This document shows, piece by piece, positions 30,314 through 39,606 of a stretch of DNA of 64,000 nucleotides (position 1 is its first letter; each line of letters begins with the position of its first letter). The stretch is from NCBI RefSeq assembly GCF_004801295.1, contig NZ_SSOC01000004.1:248001-312000 (forward strand), read 5' to 3'. The stretch is from Pseudothauera nasutitermitis. GTDB taxonomy: Bacteria > Pseudomonadota > Gammaproteobacteria > Burkholderiales > Rhodocyclaceae. A program made the position numbers and the translations under genes. The notes under the pieces were generated by a model. It worked only from the letters and a program-made list of their open reading frames with translations, was not told where the DNA came from and searched no databases.

Positions 30314-31207
30314 CGCGCCGGGGCCGACCGGGCGCGCGGTCCACCGCTCGGCGGTCAGCGTGACCACGCTGCCCGGCGCCAGCACGGCACCGCCGGCGGC
30401 GCGTGCGAGCAGGGCGCGGCCGTCCGCGTCGATGCGGTACAGCACTCCGTCCGGACCGTCTTCCACGGCCAGCACACGCCCGCCCAGGGTGAGTGCCTCG
30501 CCGCGCCCGCCGTACAGCTCGGCGGGCGGAGCGTCGGCGACGATGCGCCCGCCTTCGAGCAGAATCGCGCGCCCCGCCAGGCGGACCGCCTCGCCCGGAT
30601 CGTGGGTGACCAGGATGGTGGTCAGCCCGTACTGGCGGCGCAGGGCGATCAGTTCGTCCTGCAGGCTGCGGCGCAGCCCGGCGTCGAGCGCGGAGAGCGG
30701 TTCGTCGAGCAGCAGCAGTTCCGGTTCGGCGGCGATGGCGCGCGCCAGCGCCAGGCGCTGCTGCTGGCCGCCGGAGAGTTCCGCCGGGCGGCGCGCGGCC
30801 AGTGCCGACAGGCCCACGGTTTCCAGCAGGCGGTCGGCCAGTTGCGCGGGGCTGTCGCGGCGCTGGGCGAAGCGCACGTTGCCGCGCACGCTCATGTGCG
30901 GGAACAGGGCGTAATCCTGGAACACGTAGCCGATGCGCCGCTTGCGCGTGGGCAGAGAGAAGCCGCGCGGGTGGTCGAGCCAACAGCGCCCGAAGGCATG
31001 GATGTGGCCGCCATCGGCGGCCGCCAGGCCGGCGAGCAGGCGCAGCAGGGTGGTCTTGCCGGCGCCCGAGGCGCCCAGCACCGCCAGGCAGTCGCCGCGC
31101 CGCAACTGGAGCGCGGCGCGCAGTTCGAAGGCGCCGCGGGCGGTGCCGATGCGCTTGTGCACATCGAAGGAGAACAGGTCCGGCTGGGGGGGGCTGGATT
31201 TGGTCAT
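30254..31207 (-). CDS. modC: Molybdate ABC transporter ATP-binding protein (first copy, convergent)
   Basis: The product has 317 residues. Motifs are Walker A LGASGAGKTTLL, Q-loop GYVFQDYALFPHMSV, signature LSGGQQQR, Walker [13 protein letters not shown] and H-loop VTHD, with a C-terminal TOBE-like region. The ATG at 31207 is closest to the domain start; one at 31249 is possible. It runs against modB and overlaps it by 60 bases, an unusual order for modABC. Its divergent partner is modE. Confidence 0.9.
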   Translation of the reverse strand: MTKSSPPQPDLFSFDVHKRIGTARGAFELRAALQLRRGDCLAVLGASGAGKTTLLRLLAGLAAADGGHIHAFGRCWLDHPRGFSLPTRKRRIGYVFQDYALFPHMSVRGNVRFAQRRDSPAQLADRLLETVGLSALAARRPAELSGGQQQRLALARAIAAEPELLLLDEPLSALDAGLRRSLQDELIALRRQYGLTTILVTHDPGEAVRLAGRAILLEGGRIVADAPPAELYGGRGEALTLGGRVLAVEDGPDGVLYRIDADGRALLARAAGGAVLAPGSVVTLTAERWTARPVGPGALHRAQPAQPPEQQQGERAE

Positions 31208-31310
31208 GGCGGGTTTTCCGGGAGATGGCCGGGCCATTGCAAACGCCATGCCGCGCGTTCTGCCCGCGCGGCCGGGCGGTGCGCGGCTGCCGGCTGTCGC
31301 GATGGTGACA

Positions 31311-31336
31311 CGTTGTAGTGTTGACTACATATATTT
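31311..31336 (-). promoter_or_regulatory. Candidate ModE box upstream of modC
   Basis: It shares CGTTGT, a TTG and CTACATATA at the same spacing with the modG site (27397-27422). It also contains the perfect dyad TGTAGT-GTTG-ACTACA (31314-31329). Confidence 0.65.
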
Positions 31337-31412
31337 GTTCGAGCATCTTCCGTCTGTCACCCATGCTTTTCCGCGGAAGTCCGGCCGGTTTCGGACGGCA
31401 GCCGTGGCATGG

Positions 31413-31439
31413 TTTTCGCTATATACAAGCAAATATACC
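31413..31439 (+). promoter_or_regulatory. Candidate second-type Mo box upstream of modE
   Basis: TCGCTATATA followed by AAATATACC matches the site upstream of modD. It ends just before the modE ribosome binding site (AGGAA), so protein bound here would block modE expression. Confidence 0.6.
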
Positions 31440-31450
31440 TAGGAACAAAC

Positions 31451-32272
31451 ATGACTCCGCAATGCCCCGAACGTCTGATGGGCCGTTTGTCGATCGACGC
31501 GCCGGCCGGCAGCACGTTGTCCGACACCCGGGTGCGGCTGCTGGAGGCCATCGACCGGCTCGGCTCGATCAACCAGGCCGCCAAGGCGGTGCCGCTGTCC
31601 TACAAGGCCGCCTGGGACGCGGTGGACACCATGAACAACCTGTCGCCCGAACCGCTGGTGGTACGCGTGACCGGCGGCCGCCAGGGCGGCGGCACGCTGC
31701 TCACCGACTACGGCCGGCGCATGGTGGCGATGTACCGCGCGCTGGAGATCGAGACCCAGGCCGCGCTGGAGCGCGTGGCCGCGCGCCTGGCCGACGACGG
31801 CCCGCAGAGCGTGGAGGATTTCCGCCGCCTGATGCACCGCATGTCCATGAAGACCAGCGCGCGCAACCAGTTTTCCGGCCCCATCGTGGCGCTGCGCGAC
31901 GGCGAGGTCGATTACGAGGTGCGCCTGCGGCTGGACAAGAACACCGAGATCGTCGCGGTGATCACCAAGGCCAGCGCGGAGAACCTCGCCCTGGCCATCG
32001 GCAAGGAAGTGTTCGCCATGGTCAAGTCCTCGTCGGTGCTGATCTCGGTCGACGACGCCATCCGCCTCACCGCGCGCAACCAGCTGTGGGGCGAGATCAG
32101 CGCCGTCCACGAAGGCTCGGTGAACGATGAAGTGACCCTGTTGCTGCCTTCGGGCAAGAACGTCACCGCCGTGGTCACCCACGGCAGTTGCGAGGCGCTC
32201 GGGCTGGCTCCCGGCAAGCGTGCGTGCGCCGTCTTCAAGTCGTCCAGCGTGATCCTGGCGACCTACGACTGA
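31451..32272 (+). CDS. modE: Molybdate-responsive regulator ModE
   Basis: The product has 273 residues. The N-terminal winged helix (about 20-110) has RLLEAIDRLGSINQAAKAVPLSYKAAWDAVDTMNN, the ModE hallmark. Two Mop domains follow (MKTSARNQFSG and RLTARNQLWGEI). ModE binds molybdate and represses mod transport operons or activates Mo-enzyme genes. The ATG at 31451 follows AGGAA. Confidence 0.96.
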   Translation: MTPQCPERLMGRLSIDAPAGSTLSDTRVRLLEAIDRLGSINQAAKAVPLSYKAAWDAVDTMNNLSPEPLVVRVTGGRQGGGTLLTDYGRRMVAMYRALEIETQAALERVAARLADDGPQSVEDFRRLMHRMSMKTSARNQFSGPIVALRDGEVDYEVRLRLDKNTEIVAVITKASAENLALAIGKEVFAMVKSSSVLISVDDAIRLTARNQLWGEISAVHEGSVNDEVTLLLPSGKNVTAVVTHGSCEALGLAPGKRACAVFKSSSVILATYD

Positions 32273-32309
32273 CTGTTTTCCCCCTCTCATCCGAAATACG
32301 GAGTCCGCG

Positions 32310-33071
32310 ATGAAATTCCTTTCCCGCACCCTCGTCGTCCTCACCGCCGCCGCGCTGCCGGCCCTGGCTTCCGCCGCCGAGATCAAGGTCGCCGTGGCGG
32401 CCAACTTCCACGGCACGCTGCAGAAACTGGCACCGCAGTACGCCGCCGCCAGTGGTAACACGCTGACGCTGAGCTCGGGCTCTTCCGGCCAGTTCTACAC
32501 CCAGATCACCAACGGCGCGCCGTTCGACGTATTCCTGTCCGCCGACGCCGAGCGTCCGGCAAAGCTCGAACAAGAGGGCTACGCCGTGGAAGGCACGCGC
32601 TTCATCTACGCCATCGGCGTGCCGGTGCTGTGGAGCGCCACGCCGGGCGTGGTCGACAGCGAAGGCAAGGTGCTCACCGAGAACAAGTTCAAGCACATCG
32701 CCATCGCCGAACCGCGCAACGCGCCCTACGGCGCCGCCGCGCAGGAAGTGCTGACCAAGCTGGGCGTGTGGGATGCGCTGGAGTCCGGCGGCAAGGTCGC
32801 CAAGGGCAACAGCATCGGCCAGACCCACAGCCAGGTCGCCACCGGCGCCGCCGAGCTCGGCTTCGTCGCGCTGGCGCAGGTCAAGACGCCGGAAGGCATT
32901 CCGGGCTCCCACTGGATTCCGCCGTCCGACCTGTACACCCCGATCGCCCAGGCCGCCGTGGTGCTCAAGCGTGCCGACGACGTGGAAGCCGCCAAGCACT
33001 TCCTGAACTGGCTGCGCAACGATCCGGTGTCCCGCAAGGCCATCGAAGACGCCGGCTACGGCCTGGAGTAA
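32310..33071 (+). CDS. modA: Molybdate ABC transporter substrate-binding protein (second copy)
   Basis: The product has 253 residues. A signal peptide ends at ALASAAE. The classical ModA pattern is present: VAVAANFHGTLQKLAPQY, LSSGSSGQFYTQI, FDVFLSADAERPAKL and IAEPRNAPYGAAAQEVL. It captures molybdate or tungstate in the periplasm. It heads a tight modABC operon directly behind modE. Confidence 0.95.
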   Translation: MKFLSRTLVVLTAAALPALASAAEIKVAVAANFHGTLQKLAPQYAAASGNTLTLSSGSSGQFYTQITNGAPFDVFLSADAERPAKLEQEGYAVEGTRFIYAIGVPVLWSATPGVVDSEGKVLTENKFKHIAIAEPRNAPYGAAAQEVLTKLGVWDALESGGKVAKGNSIGQTHSQVATGAAELGFVALAQVKTPEGIPGSHWIPPSDLYTPIAQAAVVLKRADDVEAAKHFLNWLRNDPVSRKAIEDAGYGLE

Positions 33072-33080
33072 GAGCGCGGC

Positions 33081-33770
33081 ATGCAGTTGTCCGCTCAAGA
33101 CCTGACGGCACTGTGGATTACCTTCAAGCTGGCGGCGGTAGGGACCTCGATCCTGATCGTGATCTGTACCCCGCTGGCCTGGTGGCTGGCACGCACCCAA
33201 TGGCGCGGCAAGATCTTCATCGAAGCGATGGTCTCGCTGCCGCTGGTGCTGCCCCCCACGGTGCTGGGCTTTTACCTGCTGCTGCTGCTCGGCCCGCGTG
33301 GGCCGATCGGCGGTTTCTTCGAGGACATCGGCGTGGGCCATCTGGCCTTCACCTTCACCGGCCTGGTGATCGGCTCGATGCTCTACTCCCTGCCCTTCGT
33401 TGTGCAGCCCCTGCAGAACGCCTTCGCGGCCACCGGACAGCGCGTCATGGAGGCCGCCGCCACGCTGCGCGCCTCGCCGCTCGACCGCTTTCTGACGGTG
33501 TCGCTGCCGCTGGCGCGGCGCGGCTTCCTGACCGCGGCGGTGCTGTCCTTCGCCCATACGCTGGGTGAATTCGGCGTCATTATCATGATCGGCGGCAACA
33601 TCCCGGGGCGCACCCAGGTGGCCTCCATCGCCATCTTCAACCACGTGGAAGCGCTCGACTTCGAGGCGGCCCACGCGCTCGCGGCGATCCTCGTGGTGCT
33701 GGCCTTCTCGATGCTGTTCGCGGTGTATGCGATCAACCGCCGCTTCAAGGTGGTGGGGGTGGGGCAATGA
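33081..33770 (+). CDS. modB: Molybdate ABC transporter permease (second copy)
   Basis: The product has 229 residues. Family features are [48 protein letters not shown] and [18 protein letters not shown]. It starts ten bases after modA and overlaps modC by 4 bp. Confidence 0.95.
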   Translation: MQLSAQDLTALWITFKLAAVGTSILIVICTPLAWWLARTQWRGKIFIEAMVSLPLVLPPTVLGFYLLLLLGPRGPIGGFFEDIGVGHLAFTFTGLVIGSMLYSLPFVVQPLQNAFAATGQRVMEAAATLRASPLDRFLTVSLPLARRGFLTAAVLSFAHTLGEFGVIIMIGGNIPGRTQVASIAIFNHVEALDFEAAHALAAILVVLAFSMLFAVYAINRRFKVVGVGQ

Positions 33771-34834
33771 GCATCGAGGCACGTTTCCGCTTCGACCGCG
33801 GCGATTTCGTCCTCGATGTGGACCTGTCGCTGCCCGCGCGCGGGGTCACCGCGCTGTTCGGCCGCTCCGGTTCCGGCAAGACCACGCTGCTACGCTGCGT
33901 GGCAGGGCTGGAACGCGCGCCCGGCCGCCTGGTGGTCGATGGCGCGGTGTGGCAGGACGAACATGCCTTCCTGCCCACCCACAAGCGTCCGCTCGGCTAT
34001 GTGTTCCAGGAAGCCAGCCTGTTCCCCCACCTCAAGGCGGCCGCCAACATGCGTTACGGCATGCGCCGCACGCCGGAGGCGGAGCGCCGCGTGGGCTGGG
34101 ACGAGGTGGTGGACCTGCTGGGCATCGGCCACCTGCTCGACCGCTACCCGGACGCCTTGTCCGGCGGCGAGCGCCAGCGTGTGTCCCTGGCGCGCGCGCT
34201 GCTCACCAGCCCGCGCCTGCTGCTGATGGACGAACCGCTGTCGGCGCTCGACCATGCGCGCAAGCAGGAAATCCTGCCGTATCTGGAGCGCCTGCACGAC
34301 GAACTGGACATCCCGGTGCTCTACGTCAGCCATTCGCCCGACGAGGTCGCGCGCCTCGCCGACCATGTGGTGCTGATGGAGAACGGCCGCGCGGTGGCCA
34401 GCGGCGGCCTGCAGGACACCCTGGCCCGCCTCGACCTGCCCACCGCGCTGGCCGAGGACGCCGGGGTGGTGGTGGCCGCCACCGTGGGCGCGCACGACGC
34501 GCAGTACAACCTGACCCGGCTGGATTTCTCCGGCGGCAGCGTGTTCGTCGCCGAACGTCCGCAGGCGCTCGGCGAGCGCCTGCGCTTCCGCGTGCATGCG
34601 CGCGACGTCAGTCTGGCGCGTGAGCGGGTGGAAGGCACCAGCATCACCAATCTGCTGCCGGCCACGGTGGTGGAGGTGGGCGCGGCGGATAACCCGGCGC
34701 ACGTGCTGGTGCGCCTGGACGCGGAGGGCACTTCGCTGTTGGCGCGCATCACCCGGCGTTCGCTCGACCAGTTGGGCGTCGAGCCGGGGCTGCGCATGTG
34801 GGCGCAGATCAAGGCGGTCGCGCTGCTGGGCTGA
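33767..34834 (+). CDS. modC: Molybdate ABC transporter ATP-binding protein (second copy)
   Basis: The product has 355 residues, the full-length ModC size. Motifs are Walker [14 protein letters not shown]-loop [13 protein letters not shown], signature LSGGERQR, Walker [13 protein letters not shown] and H-loop [10 protein letters not shown]-terminal Mop/TOBE regulatory domain follows ([15 protein letters not shown]...LLARITRRS). Translation is coupled to modB through ATGA. Confidence 0.95.
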   Translation: MSIEARFRFDRGDFVLDVDLSLPARGVTALFGRSGSGKTTLLRCVAGLERAPGRLVVDGAVWQDEHAFLPTHKRPLGYVFQEASLFPHLKAAANMRYGMRRTPEAERRVGWDEVVDLLGIGHLLDRYPDALSGGERQRVSLARALLTSPRLLLMDEPLSALDHARKQEILPYLERLHDELDIPVLYVSHSPDEVARLADHVVLMENGRAVASGGLQDTLARLDLPTALAEDAGVVVAATVGAHDAQYNLTRLDFSGGSVFVAERPQALGERLRFRVHARDVSLARERVEGTSITNLLPATVVEVGAADNPAHVLVRLDAEGTSLLARITRRSLDQLGVEPGLRMWAQIKAVALLG

Positions 34835-34871
34835 AAAAGGGGATGGAAGCCGGGATGAAACCGAACCTAGT

Positions 34872-35027
34872 GTCGCGACACCCATCGGATGTCGTAGGCT
34901 GTGCGCAGCCATCGGATCGCGGCGCAAGGCGCAGGCCGCCGCCCGGACTGGACGTCCGGGCAAGGGCTGCAACGCCGCGAGGCGATTCGAGGGCAAGCAC
35001 GGACCGGCGTCCGATGGGTGTCGCGAC
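34872..35027. repeat. 156-bp element bounded by 18-bp perfect inverted repeats
   Basis: GTCGCGACACCCATCGGA (34872-34889) is exactly repeated in inverted form at 35010-35027. The left arm contains the self-palindrome GTGTCGCGACAC. The interior is GC-rich with no convincing ORF. The right arm contains the ATG of the following solute-binding protein gene. It looks like a small MITE-like insertion. Confidence 0.65.
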
Positions 35028-36345
35028 GCCGGACGTTCTGCCCGGCCGCCGCCGGGTGCTCGCGGCGCTGGGCGGCGGCGCCCTGCTGTGCGGACTGGCG
35101 CCGCTGGCGAGGGCGCAGGCCGCGCCTTCCCCGGTGGTGGTGCTGACCAGCTATCCGGAAGAGATGATGAGCCGCTTCGAGGCGGCCTTCGAACGCGCCC
35201 ATCCGCAGTATCGCCTGCAGTTGCGCTGGCGGCGGCCCAGCGACGCGCTGACTGATCTGCTCAAACCCGGGCAGGACGGCGTCGACGTCTATTGGGCGGC
35301 GTCTCCGCGTACCTTCGAACGCCTGAAGGAGACGAAGGCCCTGCAGACCCTCGGCATCGACCTGTCCGGCCTGCCCGCCAAGCTGGGCGGCACGCGCATT
35401 TCGGACGTCGACGGGTTGTTCGTGGCCACCGAACTGGCCGGCTATGGCTATGTTTATGCCCCCGCCGAACTGGCGCGCCTGGGGGTGCCGGTGCCGCAGG
35501 ACTGGCGCGATCTGGCCGATCCCCGGCTGGCCGGGCGCATCGCCCTGCCCGACCCCTCGCGCGTCGGCTTCGCGCCGGTGCTGGTCGATATCGTCCTGCA
35601 GGCCTACGGCTGGGAGGCCGGCTGGGCGCTGTGGAGCGAGATCGCCGGGCTGAGCACGCTGATCCGCAGCGGCGGCGGGCGGGTGGCCGAGGAAGTGGGG
35701 CCGGGGCGCGCGGCGATCGGCCTGTCCATCGACTTCTTCGTCGCGGCCGCGATCGCCGGTGGCGCGCCGCTGCGTTTCGCCTATCCGCTGCACGGTGGCA
35801 TCAACCCGGCGCACGTCGCGCTGACCGCCGGCGCGCCGAATCCGGCCGGCGGGCGGGCGTTCGCCGCTTTCCTGCTGTCCGAGGAAGGGCAGCGCCTGCT
35901 GGCGGCGGAGGACATCCGCAAGCTCCCCGTGCGCCCGAGCGTGTACGCCACGCTGCCGGCCGGCTACCACGACCCCTTCGCCGCGGCGGCGGCCGGCGGC
36001 TATGCCTATGACAATGAAGCCGGGCGCGCGCGCCTGACCCTGGTGGCCACCCTGTTCGCGCAGATGTTCATCCAGGGCGAGCAGGGCCACGAGCGCTACG
36101 TGGCGCTGTGGTCGCGCATCCATGCGGCCGAGCGCGCGGGACGCGACCTGCGCCAGATCCGCGCCTTGCTCGGCACCCCGCCGCTGTCCGAGCGCGCAGC
36201 GGCGGACCCGGCGCTGCTCGCGCTGTTCCGCGAGCGCTTCGAAGGGGAGAGCGCGGAACTGGAGCGCATCGAGGTGGGCTGGCAGTGGGAAGCGGTGAAA
36301 GCCTGGGGCGAGGCCGAACGGCGCCTCGCCGCGCTGGGCGCATGA
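35014..36345 (+). CDS. Family-1 extracellular solute-binding protein with Tat-like signal
   Basis: The product has 443 residues from the ATG at 35014; an in-frame ATG at 34855 would add a non-conserved stretch through the repeat element. The signal has a twin-arginine-like core (GRRRVLAALGGGALLCGLAPLARAQA). The mature protein resembles FbpA/AfuA-type iron or anion binding proteins: VVVLTSYPEEMMSRFEAAF, VYWAASPRTFERL and GRIALPDPSRVGFAPVLV. No permease or ATPase is adjacent. Its placement after modABC suggests a metal or oxyanion ligand (inference). Confidence 0.8.
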   Translation: MGVATPDVLPGRRRVLAALGGGALLCGLAPLARAQAAPSPVVVLTSYPEEMMSRFEAAFERAHPQYRLQLRWRRPSDALTDLLKPGQDGVDVYWAASPRTFERLKETKALQTLGIDLSGLPAKLGGTRISDVDGLFVATELAGYGYVYAPAELARLGVPVPQDWRDLADPRLAGRIALPDPSRVGFAPVLVDIVLQAYGWEAGWALWSEIAGLSTLIRSGGGRVAEEVGPGRAAIGLSIDFFVAAAIAGGAPLRFAYPLHGGINPAHVALTAGAPNPAGGRAFAAFLLSEEGQRLLAAEDIRKLPVRPSVYATLPAGYHDPFAAAAAGGYAYDNEAGRARLTLVATLFAQMFIQGEQGHERYVALWSRIHAAERAGRDLRQIRALLGTPPLSERAAADPALLALFRERFEGESAELERIEVGWQWEAVKAWGEAERRLAALGA

Positions 36346-37694
36346 GGCGTGCCGCATTCCTGGCCGGGGCCGGCCTGTGCCTGCTGCCCTGGCTGGCCTT
36401 GCCCGTGGCGGCCGATGAGGCCCATCTGGTCCGGGACGCCAGCCGCGAAGCGTATTCGCTGCCCTTCGCCGGCCTGGGTGAATACGAGCTGGAGCGCTTC
36501 CGGCGCGGCCGGGGCCTGTTCCGCCAGGCCTGGGAGGTGGCGCCCGCGCGGGATGAGGATTCCGATGGCCTGGGGCCGCTGTACAACCGCCTGACCTGTG
36601 CCGGCTGTCACCCCGGCAACGGGCGCGGGCGGGCGCCGCAGGGGCCGGACGAGCGCATGCAGTCGATGCTGGTGCGCCTGTCGGTGGAGGGGCGCGACCC
36701 GCATGGCGGCCCGTTGCCGCATCCGGTCTACGGCGAGCAGTTCAACGAAGAGGCGATTCCCGGCGTGCCCGGCGAAGGGCGCGCGGCGGTCGAATGGACC
36801 TACAGCGAAGTGGTGCTTGCCGACGGCGAGCGCGTCGAACTGCGCCGTCCCCGGCTGGTGTTCAAGGAACTCGGCTACGGCCCGCTGGGCCGTTTCATGC
36901 ACTCCATGCGGGTGGGGCCGCCGGTGTTCGGGCTCGGCCTGCTGGAAGCGGTGCCGCAGGCCACGCTGGAAGCACTGGCCGCCGAGGCCAAGCCGGACGG
37001 CGTGCGCGGCCGCGTCAACCGGGTCTGGTCGGTCGAGCGCGGCGAAACCGTGGCGGGGCGTTTCGGCCTCAAGGCCAACGCCCCCGACCTGCGCCAGCAG
37101 ATCGCCTCGGCGATGCTGGGTGACCTGGGCATCACCACCACGCTGTTTCCGGCGCAGAACTGCACCCCGGCGCAGACCGCCTGCCGCGCGGCGCCCGACG
37201 GCGGGCAGCCCGAACTGATGAATGCGCAGCTCGGCGATCTGGAGTTCTACTTCGCCCATCTCGCCGTGCCGGCGCGGCGCGATGCCGATGCGCCGCAGGT
37301 ACGCCAGGGCGAGGCACTGTTCGGCGCGCTGGGCTGTGCGCTGTGCCACCGCCCGGCACTGACGACCGGGGCGCACGAGCGCTTCCCCCGCCTGTCCAAG
37401 CGTCGCATCGAACCCTATACCGACCTGCTGGTGCACGACATGGGCGAGGGGCTGGCCGACGGCCGGCCGGACTACCTGGCCGGCGGGCGCGAATGGCGCA
37501 CGCCGCCGCTGTGGGGCCTGGGCCTGCTCGAACGGGTCAATGGCCACGGGGAACTGCTGCATGACGGCCGCGCGCGCAATGTGCTGGAAGCCGTCCTGTG
37601 GCACGGCGGCGAGGCGCAGGCCGCGCGCGACCGGGTGATCCGTCTGCCGCGCGCCGAGCGCGAGGCCCTGCTGGCCTTCCTGCGTTCGCTGTGA
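36342..37694 (+). CDS. Di-heme cytochrome / oxidoreductase (DUF1111-like)
   Basis: The product has 450 residues and an N-terminal signal peptide. Two c-type heme motifs are present (LTCAGCH and CALCH). The layout matches the thiol-oxidoreductase/DUF1111 group related to di-heme peroxidases: LYNRLTCAGCHPGNGRG, and WRTPPLWGLGLLERVNGH near the C-terminus. The ATG overlaps the stop of the solute-binding gene. In other bacteria this family often sits near metal-uptake genes; the substrate is unknown. Confidence 0.82.
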   Translation: MRRAAFLAGAGLCLLPWLALPVAADEAHLVRDASREAYSLPFAGLGEYELERFRRGRGLFRQAWEVAPARDEDSDGLGPLYNRLTCAGCHPGNGRGRAPQGPDERMQSMLVRLSVEGRDPHGGPLPHPVYGEQFNEEAIPGVPGEGRAAVEWTYSEVVLADGERVELRRPRLVFKELGYGPLGRFMHSMRVGPPVFGLGLLEAVPQATLEALAAEAKPDGVRGRVNRVWSVERGETVAGRFGLKANAPDLRQQIASAMLGDLGITTTLFPAQNCTPAQTACRAAPDGGQPELMNAQLGDLEFYFAHLAVPARRDADAPQVRQGEALFGALGCALCHRPALTTGAHERFPRLSKRRIEPYTDLLVHDMGEGLADGRPDYLAGGREWRTPPLWGLGLLERVNGHGELLHDGRARNVLEAVLWHGGEAQAARDRVIRLPRAEREALLAFLRSL

Positions 37695-37767
37695 ACGCCG
37701 GCCGGGTTTGCCCGGTCGTGGCGTTCGATGCGATCATCATCGGTCTTCGCCCTGTAGCGGACCCGCC

Positions 37768-39600
37768 ATGACGATCGCTTCTTCCCCGGCCTCCTTGCCG
37801 GATGCCGCCTCCCCGTTGCCGCGCGACGTGCGCGCCTTCATCGTGCTGCTCGCCGTGCTGCAGGGCGGTTTGCTGTATCTCGCCGATACCGGCCTGCGCA
37901 ACGGCTGGTGGCCGTTCTCCGAATTGGGCGGCAGGGTGTGCTGGTACACCCTGGTGCTCGCCGTGCCGACGCTGATGAGCTTGTCGGTGGCGCGCCTGGG
38001 CGACCGCCGTTTCTGGCTGCAGGCGGCCGTGGTGGCGGGGCTTTTCCTGCTGCTCGCGGCCTGGGCGGCGTGGAGCGCCAGCGGCGCGCCCGGCCTGCGC
38101 AGCGCGCAAGTGCTTGGCCCCTTCGGCATCACCGTCGGCATCGGCTTGTTCGTCGCCCTGCCCTGGCTGCAGTGCCGGCTGATGCACGGAAGCTGGCGCG
38201 CACCTTATGCGGAACTGGTCGAACACGCCTGGCAGAACGCCCTCACGCTGCTGCTCGCGGCGATGTTCACCGGCATCTGCTGGGCGGTGCTGCATCTGTG
38301 GGCGGCCCTGTTCGAACTGGTGAATATCGACCTGTTCCGTCGCATCCTGCGCGAGCGGCCGGTCATCTATCTGGCCACCGGCATCATGGTCGGGCTGGGC
38401 ATCCTGATCGGCCGTACCCAGCATCGTCCGGTGCAGGTGGCCCGGCTCATCCTGTTCGCGGTCTTCAAGGGGCTGCTGCCCCTGCTCGCCTTCATCGCCC
38501 TGCTGTTCGTCGCGGTGCTGCCGTTCACCGGGCTGGAGCCGCTGTGGCGCACGCGCTCGGCGGCCAGCATCCTGATCTGCCTGCTCGCCCTGCTGGTGCT
38601 GTTCGTCAATGCGGTCTATCAGGATGGCCAAGGCGGGCGGCCCTATCCGCCGCTGCTGCGGCGCCTGGTCGAGGGCGGGCTGCTGGCGCTGCCGGTATTC
38701 GCCGTGCTGGCCTTGTATGCGCTGTGGCTGCGCGTGGCGCAGTACGGCTGGACCACGGACCGCTTCTGGGCGGTGCTGATCGCCCTGGTGCTGAGCGGCC
38801 ATGCCTTCGGCTATGCCTGGGCGGTGCTGCGCGGGCGGAGCGAAGGCTGGCTGGCGCCCGTGGCCGGGGTCAACAAGGCCTTGTCATGGGGGGTGATCGT
38901 CCTCGCGGTGCTGGTCAATTCGCCGCTGCTCGATCCGCTGCGCCTGGCCGCTGCCAGCCAGTCCGAACGCCTGCGGGCGGGGACGGCCGAGCAGCAGGAG
39001 CGCGACTACCTGCGCGACCTGGAAGTGCTGCGTTTCGACCTCGGCCGGCAGGGCTATCGGGCCGCCGAGGCGCTGCGCGACCAGCCGCCGTTTGCCGGCG
39101 ATGCCCATCGCCTGGCCGTGCTCGAACGCGTTCTGCAACGCCGGGTGCGCTATGAAGGCGCCCGCTCGGCGGTGGATCTGGCGGACAGCGCGGTGAAGGA
39201 CGTTGCCGAAGCGCGCGCACTGATCCGCCTTGCCGAGAACGCGGCGCAGGCGGACGAGGCCTGGCTGGAAGCCTTGCTGAATACCGACCACCAGCCCGCT
39301 CTCGCTTGTCTGCAGGCCGACAGCCGCTGCGTGCTGCTGACGCCGGATCTCGATGGCGACGGCGATGCCGAGCATCTGCTGTGCGACACCGGCCGCAACC
39401 GTGTCGTGCAGTGCAGTCTGTGGGCGCGTGCGGGGGCGGCCTGGCAACTGGCCGGGCGCGCGCAATGGCATGGCGATACGGCGGAAGTGACGGCGGCGCT
39501 GGAGGCCGGAAGCCTGGACGTGCAGCGCCGCCGCTGGCCGGATCTCGAAGCGGCCGGCCGGGGCGCGCGGCTGGATGAGCTGCCGCGGCGCCCCCGGTGA
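37768..39600 (+). CDS. DUF4153-type multi-spanning membrane protein
   Basis: The product has 610 residues. Residues about 20-410 contain roughly 10-12 membrane segments. A soluble C-terminal part (about 420-610) contains TPDLDGDGDAEHLLCD, an Asp-rich calcium-site-like loop. The N-terminal region resembles DUF4153 proteins, whose function is unknown. The stop lies six bases from that of the convergent TonB receptor. It could be part of the metal-related group upstream, but the 73-base gap leaves that open. Confidence 0.7.
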   Translation: MTIASSPASLPDAASPLPRDVRAFIVLLAVLQGGLLYLADTGLRNGWWPFSELGGRVCWYTLVLAVPTLMSLSVARLGDRRFWLQAAVVAGLFLLLAAWAAWSASGAPGLRSAQVLGPFGITVGIGLFVALPWLQCRLMHGSWRAPYAELVEHAWQNALTLLLAAMFTGICWAVLHLWAALFELVNIDLFRRILRERPVIYLATGIMVGLGILIGRTQHRPVQVARLILFAVFKGLLPLLAFIALLFVAVLPFTGLEPLWRTRSAASILICLLALLVLFVNAVYQDGQGGRPYPPLLRRLVEGGLLALPVFAVLALYALWLRVAQYGWTTDRFWAVLIALVLSGHAFGYAWAVLRGRSEGWLAPVAGVNKALSWGVIVLAVLVNSPLLDPLRLAAASQSERLRAGTAEQQERDYLRDLEVLRFDLGRQGYRAAEALRDQPPFAGDAHRLAVLERVLQRRVRYEGARSAVDLADSAVKDVAEARALIRLAENAAQADEAWLEALLNTDHQPALACLQADSRCVLLTPDLDGDGDAEHLLCDTGRNRVVQCSLWARAGAAWQLAGRAQWHGDTAEVTAALEAGSLDVQRRRWPDLEAAGRGARLDELPRRPR

Positions 39601-39606
39601 ACCCCT

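Noticed and set aside
34855-35013. Longer start for the family-1 solute-binding protein
   Set aside because: The extension reads through the inverted-repeat element, is Arg/Pro-rich and would put the signal peptide 50 residues inside the protein.
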